Positions 45,300 through 58,100 are shown, numbered from the stretch's first letter. The stretch: 64,000 nucleotides of DNA from Owenia fusiformis (GCA_903813345.2 CAIIXF020000003.1:3438109-3502108), one strand, 5' to 3'. Notes: generated by a model not told the origin, from the sequence alone. Program-made: numbers and translations.

Positions 45300-46060
45300 T
45301 CTGTCTTTTCTCTGAAAGGATAGATATCGATATGGAGAACTGAATTCAACAATGTTTTTCTCTTAAACCAATCATTGAAAACATTCTGTAAAAAACATGG
45401 TATTTTATGTAATGTTGACTGATTGACAACAATTTAATGCGAAAATTATTTAGAAATATTTTACATATTAAGCTATACTGTTTTTGTTAAAATTGTATTT
45501 TTAGTGCAATTGATTTTGCTCCTTCCTACCAAATCTTGAGAATGAAATAAAATGTCTTTCCGAACCTTGTTGGAACAAAATAGCATATACAACATGTTTT
45601 TAGACCTCTCAATATTAAAGTTATTCAAAGGATTTTTTGGTTGATTTTAAAAAAGTATTCAAAAAATTAGAACAAAATTCCCCAAAATAGATAAAAATCA
45701 AGAAAAACCTTTTATTTCATTAACAAGATACTTTTTTAAAATCAACCAAAATTTCCTTTGTACAATTACAATATTGAGAGACCTAAACATGTTGTGTTTA
45801 TGTCGTTTTGTTCCAATGAGGTTCGGAAGGATGTTTCATTTCACTCTAGAAACATGATACCAATAACAAAAGAAGTATTTGATGTGTTTTTAAAACGATA
45901 TAGATGAAAGTATGTATATCTATTTCAAATTATATTGTTACCATTCAAAAGATGGCCATTAAATTGACAATTTGTAAGATTTTCAGAAATTTTTGATGAC
46001 TGGTTTAAGAGAAACGTGTGTTCAAAAAGTTCCATATCGATACCCATTCTTTCATCAGCT
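45300..46060. mobile_element. Fold-back element, copy 1
   Basis: Outer ends: TATCGATATGGAGAACTGAA near 45,327 and TTCCATATCGATACC near 46,031 are inverted. Inner arms: TTTCCGAACCTTGTTGGAAC (about 45,556) pairs with GTTCCAATGAGGTTCGGAA (about 45,810), and GGTTGATTTTAAAAAAGTAT (about 45,640) pairs with ATACTTTTTTAAAATCAACC (about 45,728). No gene. The 74-codon minus frame at 45,925-46,149 lies partly in the arm and is not credible. Related to the fold-back at 14,650-15,000. Confidence 0.7.
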
Positions 46061-46694
46061 CGAAGTGCAGTGTAGCGAAACGTTTTCTTCGACTTGCGTC
46101 TGCCATATTGGATTTTTACTAGTTCATGAAAACAATGTGCATGCTTCATATTGATTTATTATATTTACAGATGCGTGTTTACATCCTAATATTATAAATT
46201 GTGATGATCACAGTATCATTTCCTGATATTTAAATTAGATATTTAAGCAAAATGCAAAGATTGAGATCAAGTTGGTGTAAACGAGTTATTCAATGATTCA
46301 AGTGAAATACAGAAAATATTCTTTCCGAGAAGGTCTGTATTTCACGATGCGCTAGCAGACGTTCAAGTAACCCTATATGAACAGGTACATTTTAATATAT
46401 GACATTATGACATACCTATGATGATGTATAGTGTGAACTGTTCACAAGACAGCGGGCCAATATAACTTTTGAAAAGCCCGCGCCCGCTAACTTTCTGATT
46501 GGTCAAGTGCTGGGACTACGTCATACATTAGGCCTAGGTCAAATTGACTCGTATATTCGTAAGATACAAACATGGGAATAAATCATCATTTTCGAACGAT
46601 TGCTAGTCAATTAGATAAGAAAATGTAACTCTCTGACCAGACTAGAGCATCAAAGGTATGTTATAAATCGTTTATGTCACTTTAGTTGCACTAT

Positions 46695-47479
46695 GCCCTC
46701 GGTTCTCAGTGATCAATGTCCCTCCCAAGGTCGGGCCATATATCACTGAAACCCTCGGGCATATATGCAACAATAGTGACATAACCTCTAACTATGGTGT
46801 GTGTGGGGGGGGGGGGGGTAACCGTTTCATAGTCGGTAATGAACGCCATATGTACGAAGTATTGTTCAGAATTTTATGAATTTCATTTACACGTTCATTT
46901 ACAATTCTCACACCTTAATATGAGGCCTTAAATCGGCTGGCATTTGGACATAGACCAGGAATTGCATACTGCAACTGTCTCATCAACATTTTTGAAGTTG
47001 TTTGTATAAAATTGTAAAAATTATGCCACAAAGAATTTATAAATGCTCTCTTTGGCTTAAATTCTAAATTGCTGTAGATAGTTATGGATCCTATTTTCAC
47101 TAACTTTAATAATAAAATGAACTGCTTTTAATATGAATGTGTTCAACAGAAAGGTTCAACGTGCATACACTGCCCTGTCAACCCTCATGCATTAGGCGTG
47201 ATTGTCACGCATTTGCTGGAAAAATAGAAATCACGCATCAATTTAGCGTGTTTGATCAAATATCACGCAATTCACGCATTTTGTTGATATTTTTAAAAAT
47301 CGTTTTTGTGAAATGCCGATACGGAAAAATACCGAACGGCGAAAAAACGAACGCATTCCGTTCGGTCTTTGCACGCGATTGCCGTTTATGTCACGCATTT
47401 TGTACAAAATATGTGTATATATCACGCATTTGTTTCGAAAACATTTACACCTACCCCCATATTTCATATTTGTACTACT
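46695..47479. other. Junction stretch between E1 and A2
   Basis: Starts with an imperfect hairpin (GCCCTCGGTTCTCAGTGAT ... ATCACTGAAACCCTCGGGC, 46,695-46,765) and a run of about 14 G near 46,805. From 47,190 to 47,440 the word TCACGCAT/TCACGCAA occurs about seven times at irregular spacing. Open frames on both strands here look like by-products of that composition. No gene identified. Confidence 0.45.
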
Positions 47480-50062
47480 GTACTTGCCAGTGATGCCCTC
47501 AGGGCGGCTAATGTATAATATAGATATAGTTCTTTGAAACTTTATAAAAATGCACGATTGTTCCTTAACGTGCATGCTTTCAGTCAGATGCTGCAGCAGA
47601 TAAAAACAAACATATTAATAATTTGATATAAAATAACACATGCAGGCCGTCACTTCAGTATGGTACATGTCGCATACTTGCATCATTCACATGTGAAATG
47701 ATATACAGTATAGTCTATCTTGTTGAAATTGCTTCTTTATTTGGTACATCAAATATTCAATACACACATGTACAATATAAACAATTCACCAAATCTTTAC
47801 CCGATCTATCGAATTTGATCTTATCGAATGTAATGATCTTCACAATTAATTTTCGCTAAATAGTTTCACTTGTTCTTTGTGTTGACATTAACATTTTATA
47901 ATCATGCATGTATTTGTGCGATGCAGCGAATCAATTGGCTTCCTCTGACGCACGAATATTTAAATTAATTATTTATTCATTCACTAATTCAGTATTCAAA
48001 TTATTTATGTTCGGTAATTTACCGTATGCCACTTTCGATAGATGTTGTTATTTTTTGATACTTTCCGAGACTTTAAGTCACGGGATAGATTTGAAGACCG
48101 CCATTTGTGATAATATAATGTTGCTTTATTGCATTCGTGGTAAATGGAAATTAGCTTTCGGTAAAATTCATTAGGTGTGTTATAGAAAAATAATGAATGA
48201 ATGAAGATACCCTTGTGGCAAGTTTGAAACTTCCTAATCCAAGTGATCCTTATTATACAATCAGGGAAATAATTATGTAATCGAGGCTGGGGATTAACTA
48301 ATTGGCCACAATCCTTTTATTAAATACATTTCAGACTTAGATGATTTCACTTAATATGTTTATCGGTATCCATGGTAGTTTAGTTAAAAGTACATCACAC
48401 ATATAGAAAAAAGTGTCATTATTAAACCAATTAAGTGAATTTAAGTCACTACCATTTTCTGTTGTCTTATGACTCAAACTACATTACATGCCCATCATTT
48501 CTCTGCAAGATATTAGCTTATCTGTTCATGTCACACAAAGCTGCTTCTAGGATCATTTGTGAGTTCTGCTGAATTAATAAAACATTCTGTGCTGCACATT
48601 TTGTGAAAATTTCATTACAATATATTGAAACTAAAAAAATTAGAGGGATATTATGAGAACTTTATGATCAACCCTCGTATGTCGTCTATTCACACATGGA
48701 TTCTACACGAAAAATGCCACCCAGCTTTTGGAATATAACTTTGTAAATACTAATGATTTTGACTTGCTATTTCAGAGAAATGAAGTCCATTCAATTAAAC
48801 ACAAATTAATGTAGTTGTTGATAAAATCAACAAAAATTAAAAGCTATGAGGAACAAATCTCTGAGAGTTCATTCATTTTCCTTTCATTTTATCAAGCCGA
48901 ATATTTGAAAATTTGATTGATGTAATGTTCTTGATGTCTTTAGCTAAGATTGCTAGCACTTAGGTTTACATTCCTTGTTGCCGGTTGTTCCACTCCTACA
49001 GCACTTTTCACCTTCAGGGCACCCTCCACATTGCTCAGGTGGAACTTCATAATTGCTTTGCCCACTTGTCCTTGAAAAGAGAGTGTAAAGTATTGGTACA
49101 ATATTCACAAAATAAAAGTATGTCAATGTTTCATTTGCAATCGCCAACATAACGAGATATCTGATCCCCATTTTGATAAACTTTTTAATTATGTTTGTTC
49201 TTTTACAGAAAGCATTCTGTGAAATTGTCGGGAAAAAGGTGCGTGTGCACACATCTACGTACCTGTACCATCCACCAGATGATACGCACGACACATTCCA
49301 TACACTTGCAGTGACAACCATTAACACCAGAATCCATTTACCAGATTGCATCTCGAAAGCTTAAGTTTTGAAAATATGTTAAACATTTGAAACAGTCTGA
49401 AACCCTTACATTATATACGTGAGCTTTAAATATAATTTAAGCAAAAGTAACTGTGTTATTCTCCAATATTTCACATTTTTAAAGATAAGACCTTTTATCT
49501 TTTTGTTATTTTTTCTTGTAATAAATTATTGTGAATATTTATTTTAATTACCTTGGATGTAAATTACAAAACCTTGTTACAAAAGAAGTCAGCAGAGTGG
49601 TATTGTTAAATCCCCTTATGAAGTTTAAGCACTTTATTATAGCCTTACCCAATATAAACAAAGTGTCATATGTGAAACTTTTACTTTAATTTCAAATAAA
49701 AATCATGAGTTTCTTTAAAGCTAACTTTTAGAGGTTACACGTATCTTTTAATAAAGGATAATTCATACCAATGCACAGCATTCGTCCTCACATGTTTTTT
49801 GACGAAAAATTAAGAATCAGTTCACAAATAATGAACTCATCAATTCATGAAAATGGTTCAGAGAAAAGTGCATTTCAAAATTTTAGCTCTCATGAAAACC
49901 AATGGTATAATAATATCTAAAACATAATTTATTCTTCCTTTTAACCTGGTTAGACAATCAATATTTATTTATATTTGAAGTTTAGCATATTTAGAAAAGA
50001 TTGGCATATCATAAAGATTTTGCCACCTGAATGAGTCATCGATGACATCACTCAGCTTCACT
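47480..50062. repeat. Segmental duplication A, copy 2
   Basis: Match to 3618-6215, carrying gene 7. Offset is about 43,870 bp. It leads, without the 2.5-kb block seen after A1, into flank sequence shared with 8735 onward. Confidence 0.8.
48953..49351 (-). CDS. Small secreted six-cysteine peptide, gene 7
   Basis: Closest to gene 1. Exon 1 is 49,351-49,263 (89 nt), donor CAG|GTACGT, intron 192 bp ending CTCTTTTCAAG, cysteine exon 49,070-48,953 (118 nt). Total 207 nt gives 68 residues. Exon 1 lacks three codons (Ala-Ile-Ser) present in gene 1; the C-terminal core ends KPKC where gene 1 has KLKC. Six cysteines are intact. The intron again has no in-frame stop, so the unspliced frame would give 132 residues. 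TATATAA lies about 60 nt upstream. The polyadenylation signal is GATAAA, where gene 1 has AATAAA. Confidence 0.8.
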   Translation of the reverse strand: MQSGKWILVLMVVTASVWNVSCVSSGGWYRYVDVCTRTFFPTISQNAFCKRTNIIKKFIKMGIRYLVMLAIANETLTYFYFVNIVPILYTLFSRTSGQSNYEVPPEQCGGCPEGEKCCRSGTTGNKECKPKC

Positions 50063-50544
50063 CATCAATTTATTTTGGAATGTATGGTGATATATATGAG
50101 GATTGTAAAATTTCTTGAAATTTTTTTTTGAAAATGGCAGGAAATTTGAATATTTGAGAAATGAAAAGCTGGCAACTGTTTTTTCAAAAAACGTCATGAC
50201 AAATAGTGAATGAATGATAAAAACATATTTTCAAACATTACACGAGAACTTGAATGATTTAATATATGATTTAATTAAATTCAAACTCACCTCGCAGTTT
50301 ATGTGCTTTTAACAAAACTTTTCTGTGTGTCAGCATCTACATCTACTTCCGCAATGATATAAACACGGTGATAAAGGAATAATTGTATGCAGGTATTTCT
50401 AATATCGATTTAATAAGCCACCCGATAGCTGATAAACAATCGCTTGGAACGTGACAGATTGCAACTCAACAGTTCATTATTACCACTGTTCCACAACTAG
50501 CTACTTTGACGGGACGTCAATGTAACTAAATGGATGAACTTTAT

Positions 50545-51761
50545 GGTGTTTCATTTTCAAGATTGCTCTCAAATCACAACGGCCCTTTAACACGGGGATA
50601 CAAATGGTGCTGGTAGTTCAATTATTTTTTTCAACCAATTTGGATAAAGTTTAGACTGGTCTGTCCGCCATTCTTTCCCTCCGATTGGATTATATTACTG
50701 GCGATGCCCATTTTGAATGGAAAACATTGTTTAGCACTTTATTGCTGTTCATTTGCCAGCAATGGTTAGACAATTCTCTTGTAATAAGCATTTGGGAATA
50801 CACCAAAACTTTTTCAATCGATGCAAACAAGACTGTTCTAGCACTTTTTATCGAAAATATAATTGAGGATCTACCAGCCAGGGGGTCTAAAAATTAAAAA
50901 AAATGAATATATCGGGCAGTTTAATTCACGAATATTTTTTACTGTCAACAATTTGAATATTTCTATCACGGACCTCTGCAAGATATCTCTTTTTGGTGTC
51001 TAGTCTGAATGATTATATTTATTTATCCATTGAGCCAACTAACAATAGGGACTAGATCTGGCTCCGGATTTGTGATTTTTGTCATAAAATAATAGAATAT
51101 CCCATTGTAAATATGATGAAAGATGCTTATTTTTGACCCCCTAACACAGTTTAGTATATAGACTTGCAAAATCTAGGCGATAAAAAGTATTAGAAAAGTC
51201 TAATTTTCATAAATGAAAAGTGTTGTGATGTATACTAAAAAGCTTATAACAGAAAAATTGGTTCCAACCATTCCCAGCAAATGATTACCAAAGAAATGCG
51301 AAACAATGTTTTCTATTGAAAAATGGGCGTATTAATCCAATCGGCAGGAAAGAGTGGCCGATGGACCAGTTTAAGCTTATTCACACTAATATACTCCTAT
51401 ACTGTATCCTGTATTCCTTTGAAAGAAGTGCAGGCTACAGGGAAGTTGCAAATGGAGGACGTTTGTTTATTTCCATAGTTCTGAATGTATACTCGATTTT
51501 ACACATATTCTAAGTGTTCTACTATACATTGTATATATTCATCGAGCAGTTTGCAACGTATTATTACCAGAAAAGCCCAATGGACAAAGATAGAGAATAC
51601 CCGCTCGATTTGCAACTTAACCGTACCCTGTATCATTTTTAAATGTGGTCACGTGTGTTATTCGATTTGTTGATAAAAAATCAGTGAACTACCAGCACCA
51701 TTTGTAACCCCATATCAAAGGGCCGTTGTGATCCAAGAACATTCTTGAAAAATGAAACACC
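50545..51761. mobile_element. Fold-back element family D, long copy 3
   Basis: 1217 bp, same inverted arms, a single 189-bp unit (51,434-51,621) and an extra GGCTCCGGAT near 51,060. The sequence on its right (to 51,900) is an empty site for the Ngaro-like element. Confidence 0.7.
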
Positions 51762-51809
51762 CTGGTGAACTTCATGCATATGTTTTTTTTTCTCAGTTTA
51801 AATTATTTA

Positions 51810-54690
51810 TAAGTCAAGTTGCAGGTTATAATTTTGCACAAAACTTAATAGTAACACTTTAATTAGACAAAATATATATACTTTTTTCAATATTGTTTTA
51901 GAAACTTTCCTTGATATAACTACGGTATGATATTGAGCAGTCTAAGAAAATGTCGCATATGCTTTTTTGTTCCAACAAGGTTGAGAAAGATCTTTAATTT
52001 ATTTTCTCAAAAATTGAATTCAGTTCTTCATATATCGATACCAATTCTCACAGGTAAGTATCGAAAGATTTGACGGAGCGTGCCTCTTATATTCGTATAC
52101 CAAAGAAGATAACCTACTCAATGCAATGGGTATAACATTTCCAGCCAACCTTCAATTCTGCTTGAGGGTGTAAAAGCTGAAAACGAAGCCAGAGCACCAT
52201 ACCCTAAAATGCTCCATTTCTTTATTAACTTTTCAATGGCCTGATAAAGTGACACTGTGATATTTACTTATGCTTTCAATATTTTGAAGGTACTAATAAG
52301 ATCTGGATGTGTGTGGTCTTTTTAATTTTTTCATAAAAGATAAGTTCTAATTTGTGTCCCCTGTGATAGAGCGGTTTCAAATGTGTGAACAACCGTTAAG
52401 AAAGGATGATTCTCGGTTTGGAGAACAGCCTCCTGGGCTAAAAAAATTTTCATGAAAAATATAGAAATATTACCCAAATTAAACTATGCTTATTCAAAAG
52501 AGGACAATTAAATCTACAAGATGTAAAAATAACAAATTGGTCTGAAGCAGGGATAATGCTCAAATAGACCGATTCAATAAAATACAAGTCTCGATTTGGG
52601 GAAAGAAGTTCATCAGTGTACTGCGCTAATATTTTTTTGCGAAAAATCTAGAAATATTACCCAAATTAAATTATGACTATTCAAAAGAAGACATTCAAAT
52701 CTATATTATGTAAAAAAATCAAATTTGTCCGAAGCAGGGATAATGCTCATTTAGATTGATGAACTTCGTTCTCCAAACCGAGAATCGTCCTTTAGAATTT
52801 AAGATTCGTTATATACTAGTATCTTTTCCTTCACGCTAGGTTAGGGAACGTGTCAAACCTCTTTCCGAATTATGACAAGTATTCCTCTAAAGTGTTAATG
52901 TAAAATATGTTTTATAAATCAATATATCTCACATTTGAAACTGCTCCGTCACAGCGGACAAAACATTAAAACATTATTTTTTGAAAAAAAATAAAAAAGA
53001 ACACATACATCGAGATCTCATTCATAAAATTAAAACTAAAACGTAAAACGTGAAACTGCTCCGTCATACGAGACAAAAAAATTTAATCATTATTTTTTAT
53101 AAAAAATTAAAAAGCCACAATACATCTTTAATATGTCAATTGTTAATTGTCAATTATGTCTTTAGAATATTAGAATATACAACAAGAAATTTCAAACCAC
53201 AATGAGCTAATTTATTTTCCATTCCATTTTATTAAACCAAATATTTGAAAATGTGATTGGTGTAAGATGGGTTTACCCTAATGACGGCAGCAGCAGTTTT
53301 ATTTGGAATGTAAAAAATATCGACCTTCGACCTGCACCTTCGGCCTCCTATCTATTGTAAGCTTAATACTTTTTACTGTTGAGGATCGGATATTTTTAAT
53401 ACCCTCTATATTTTGATTCCCACCTTTGAATAATTCAAAAATATTTGTTGCTAAAATGATCCCACCAAAAATATTTGTTGCTAAAATGATCCCACTTTAG
53501 CTAGTTCTTCAGAAATGTATTGAAAACGCCAAAGACGGTTCTTGAACGCACATTCGATCCAGGTCGTTGTGTTCAACTTTCGACGATACGATTGATATTG
53601 CTACAGACGTTGAATACAACCATATAAATTAGTATAAAATGACACAATTCAGGTATATCTGTCGCTTCACTTATAAAAGCGTACCTGCATTATTTAAATG
53701 CAAATATGAACATATTAACTAAAAATATGTTTGTTATTTATGATTGAGACTTAGTTTCAATAAATTCCATGTCTTTGAAGCTGGGTTTTATTTTATATCT
53801 TTCCTTTATACAGAATGGTAAAAGCGGCAAGCTTATTTCCCCATATCTTTGTCATTTGGGGAAATTACTCCTTGATGTTTAAGCACATTAATACATCATT
53901 TAATTTCTCATCACCCTATATTATTTCATGACCATCAGACTGATAGTCAAATGATATGACACTTTAAACAATATGCTCCACCCGGATGCTCCAGTAGCCA
54001 CTACAAACATGCACACGTCGTTGAAAATGTCCATACCTGACTCCTAGTTGTGGGGATACGCCAAACAGTACAAGAATGATCTCAGGACAATTGCAGAAGC
54101 TTAATTCTCAACTTTCGTATTGCGAAACACCTTTTGAAAGTTCACGTCGATCGATCGAACCATTTGGCTTGGAACTTGTAGACTAGACATTACAGACAAT
54201 ATTTTAGGATGACAATTTTAAAATGGCCACATTCACAAATACCCGAAATGCCAAAATTAATAAATTCTAAACTTTCATACCAAGGACAGACAGACGAGAT
54301 TTCAGTACAAAAGTAAAAAAACGGTCCTCGAGGGATTGATGAGCATGAGGACAACATATGAGGAATCATGTAACTAAGAAATCAAAAATTGTCGCGCACG
54401 TTTTCATACAATTCAAAAATGAAGTATTGCAATTTCTATATCAAGTTTCAAATGTTCTGTTTTTCGATGTATCATATATCGTGAATTAGAAAATGCCCAT
54501 TAACAAGTGTTCTGATGGTGTTTTATCTCCGATAACTGGTATATGGGTTATATTTTTTCAAAGCATGTTTGTGTATCAATTATTAATCAGAATAATGGGA
54601 TATACAACAAGAAATTTAAAACCACCTAGAGTTTATTCATTTTCCTTTCATTTTATTAAGCCGAATATTTGAAAATTTGATTGATGTAAT
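51810..54690. repeat. Gene-free spacer before gene 8
   Basis: Fourth copy of the spacer, with the 30-bp duplication near 53,440-53,500 and the GCTCCGTCACAGCGGACAAA pair interrupted by the MITE at 52,404. No gene seen. Confidence 0.6.
52404..52790. mobile_element. 387-bp MITE with GGAYGATTCTCGG ends
   Basis: Left end GGATGATTCTCGGTTTGGAG and right end CTCCAAACCGAGAATCGTCC are inverted and continue to GAAC/GTTC. The paralogous spacers (for example 25,430) read GTTAAGAAATTTAGAATT, so the element sits exactly between AAA and TTT with no visible target duplication. The interior is an imperfect direct duplication of about 165 bp (ATATTACCCAAATTAAA and CAGGGATAATGCTCA recur). Confidence 0.8.
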
Positions 54691-54716
54691 GTTCTTGATT
54701 TCTTTAGCTGAGATTT

Positions 54717-55265
54717 CTAGCACTTAGGTTTACATTCCGTGTTGTCGGTTGTTCCACTCCTACAGCACCTTTCACCTTCAGGGCACCCTCCACATTGCTC
54801 TGGTGGAATTTCATGATCAGTAATGCTTTGTCCAATAGACCTATATTTGTATGAAATACTTAGGATCACAATATGTTGAATGAAAATATATAAAATTATG
54901 TCATTATATTATATAGCAAACCTACTTAGTTTTCTTACTCTTACTTACCTTCATGAATGAATATGTTATATCTAAAGTAGTACCAAAGAAAAGATGGTGT
55001 AAAATATTGAAATTAATATTCTCATCTCAAATTGTCCCGAATGTACCCTGTGCAACCTCAAAAAGTAATTGAGATATCTGATCCCCTTGTCATGTTTCTT
55101 CTTTTATAGAAAGCATCGCGTGAAATCATGTCAGGGAGAAAGGTGCGCGTGCATATACATATGTACGTACCATCCCCATTCAGTTCCAACCATCTGTAAA
55201 CCTGATACACTCGATACACTTGCAGTGACAACCATTAATCCCAAAATCCATTTAAACGATTGCAT
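54717..55265 (-). CDS. Small secreted six-cysteine peptide, gene 8
   Basis: Twin of gene 6 without the intronic element. Exon 1 is 55,265-55,171 (95 nt), donor GATG|GTACGT, intron 330 bp, acceptor AAATATAG, cysteine exon 54,840-54,717 (124 nt). Total 219 nt gives 72 residues. All six cysteines are present; the core reads GERCC and TTDNTE. It differs from gene 6 by an Ile in the linker (gene 6 Val) and a minor signal-peptide change. AATAAA follows the stop (54,657-54,652). The intron lacks a 40-bp piece present in gene 6. Confidence 0.75.
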
Positions 55266-57424
55266 CCTGTAGTCTGAATATTAAAAAATTGTTTAACATT
55301 TTGAAACAATCTTAAAAGCATTACATGATGTTCTCAAACTTGTAGAAAGGTTGATTTAGTTTTTATTATTTCTTACCCCTGCAACATTTAATGACAAGCA
55401 TAATTCAGCCCAAAAGAATATAGCTTGTTCAACAGCATGAAGTACCCCAACCTCACGAGACAGCGTTATGGTAAAATTGTTGCTGTTTTCCCATTAAGTA
55501 ACGCACGGCGGACGTTTTACACCCAAAGTAATGGATTATTGCAGTGTGGACAAAATAAACAAATCCCCAGAGATTTATTTGTTTTCCGATATAATTATTT
55601 TTTGCGATTTTTCCTTCGCAAATTGAGTGAAACTTAATAGCACGTGAAGAACACCTGGAGTACAGGATATCTTATTATCGTATGATCTGTAAAATGAAGC
55701 AGTATTCCTGTAAAGTGTTGTAGTAAAATATATTTTATAAATCAATATATCTCAAATTTGAAACTGCTCCCTCACAGCGGACAAAACATTAAAGATCTAA
55801 TAGCAAAGGTTTTGCAAAAATGAATCAATGTAGTATAAAACAAATGTATGTATAATGAAGAAATAAATATACAATGAAAAAAATAGATACGTGCTTGTAA
55901 TATTGGTATTAACTTATGATTAAAAAGTGTCACTATCTCTTTCATTTTTCAACAAATATAGGCTCACGTGACATGTGACGCGGGGCAGGCAATTTTGATC
56001 TATCGTAGACCATATCAGTATCAAATTGCCGATATTTCAACCTCTGGTCACGCCCACTTTCATAAGTATCAATGAATCATTTACTACGACTACTATATTC
56101 ATTTAGGAGGCGTGTAAAGTTAACCAATCAGAAAGACAATTGTTCTATATATGGCAGTTCATTAACATATTCAGTGCTTACTAATGTTTTTCGCGTCATG
56201 ACAACATGAGGGAACGTGAGTAGTAACCAATCAAGATGCCGTATTTTATCACGTGAGTTCAGAGTGACAAGTACACGCGTACGACATGAAGTCTGAGCTG
56301 ATCGCGATGTTGAACAATTTCTTCTCGGAATTTGTCTAGAGAAATCAGCGATTCTAAATTAAGGTAGGATCTGCCATTTCTTCCTGTACAAGTTATAACT
56401 TATCTCTAATGAATACTAAAATTTTGGATGAAGATATTAAGCATACGTTTAAATACGAAGCGATTAATTTGACGATCTGATTTTGCAATTTACAATGGCC
56501 AATTTACAGCAAGTCTGCGTGTTTTTGACTAGAGATAGCCAAGTCTTGTATCTAAATGCTTGTTAAGCCTTACTCAAAAACAAGATGCAATGGTTTTATG
56601 GATCTACTGCATCTTTATATAGTCATTGGATCAAAAGCTGCATGAAATCGGCAATCTCGACATTTTCCAATGCGTGACAGAGCTGAACAGAGTTTAACAA
56701 TGCACAACAGAGCTTGGCAATCGTATCAGAGCCTGATTTAAAGCGTCATTATCGCATCAAAGCGTAATAATGCTTATCAAAGCTTATCAAAGCGTGATTT
56801 CAAGCGTAACAAAGCGGGATCAAAGCGTGAGGAACCTATCAGAGCTATGTTAAGCTTTCCTACGCTTTGGATCAAGCTTTTCTGAGTTTGTTACGGTTTG
56901 TTAAGCTTTGATACGATCTCGGGGCTTTAATCAATTCGTAACAGAGCGCCCAAAATTTTAAAACAGTTTAAAATTTTTTGGCGCTCTTGCCGAATATCCC
57001 GCTTTACTTTGAGCTTTTCTACGACCTATTACGACCCCGAGGCTTTAATCAAGCTTTGTTACGCTTTGGTGCCGCTTTAAAGCGCCATCAAAGCGCCGTT
57101 GGTATGAAGAAAAATGACAGAAATGACGGCGCTTTGCTCGCCGATTTAAAGCGTGGCATTCGCCGTTGGTGTGAACATAGCTTAAGGGTGCATTGGCGTT
57201 AACATGGGATTGACTATTGACTTAGCATCAGGATAACATCAAGTATGTCACGATGGGGATACATATAGTTTATCCCATACTTGGACGTGTTACGGGTACA
57301 TAAAGCCGGTTTGTAAAAACTTATATTTTCATCAGCGGGCAGATATAGCTTTACGTCCCGCTCCGAGCGAGCAGATATAGTATATCTGCCCGCTACGTCA
57401 TAATCGCTGTTCCCGTATTGGTTC

Positions 57425-57520
57425 CCTTGGCCAATATAATATATCTACCCTCGGGACCTACGGCCCTCGGGCAGATATATTATATTGGCCTCGGGATAAT
57501 CCCAATATCCTGAACCTCAT
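57425..57520. repeat. Giant palindrome, trimmed copy
   Basis: Inner arms (GGCCAATATAATATATCT.CCCTCGGG and inverse) and the right outer arm remain. The left outer arm and 280 bp beside it are gone, and another 1.26 kb is missing just after CCTGAACCTCAT. Confidence 0.75.
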
Positions 57521-57710
57521 CTCTTGTGCAAATGTTCGTCGAGAATACTGAATGCGGGATGCCGCATATCACACCTTGCTACGTTGTCAATATAAGGGTT
57601 ATAAGACAATGTGTCATCTATTAAAATGAAATACCGTAGATACAAAATGCGAATTTGTTTGAGCCGAATCCCGATCCGGCATGCAGAAAAAACAGTTTTA
57701 AGGTAGCCCT

Positions 57711-58100
57711 CACTCTTAAAAAATATTACTCGAATTTCCTTATATTGAGAACTTGCACTACTCATTATAAGTAAAAAATTACTTAAATAATCTTGAACTA
57801 CTGAATAATTTTTAAGTAATTCAAAGTAATTACAAGCAATTATAAGTAATTTAAAACAATAATTAAAAAAATTAAAATGACTTCACAGGCATTCTGAATT
57901 TATGGTGAATTTACTAATGCAAGGAGAGAAATTGAAATACTTACTGTAGTAATTGTAATACTCATTTACATAATGAAGCAATTAAAAAACTCAAAATGAC
58001 AATATAAGTAAAACCTAAGTAAAATGAAGTAAAACTAAGTATTTAACTTTAAGTAATTTTTATACTTGGGAAATACGCAAGTAATTCATTTTTAAGAGTG
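57711..58100. mobile_element. AT-rich MITE with CACTCTTAAAAA ends, copy 2
   Basis: Counterpart of 42,299-42,688, duplicated with segment E. Confidence 0.6.

Larger units (their letters stand above)
38010..46694. repeat. Segmental duplication E, copy 1
   Basis: Repeated at about 54,965-62,100 with only scattered differences. Copy 2 lacks about 280 bp (near 40,470-40,750) and about 1.26 kb (near 40,850-42,105). Both copies end at TCACTTTAGTTGCACTAT, after which the sequences differ completely. Confidence 0.85.
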
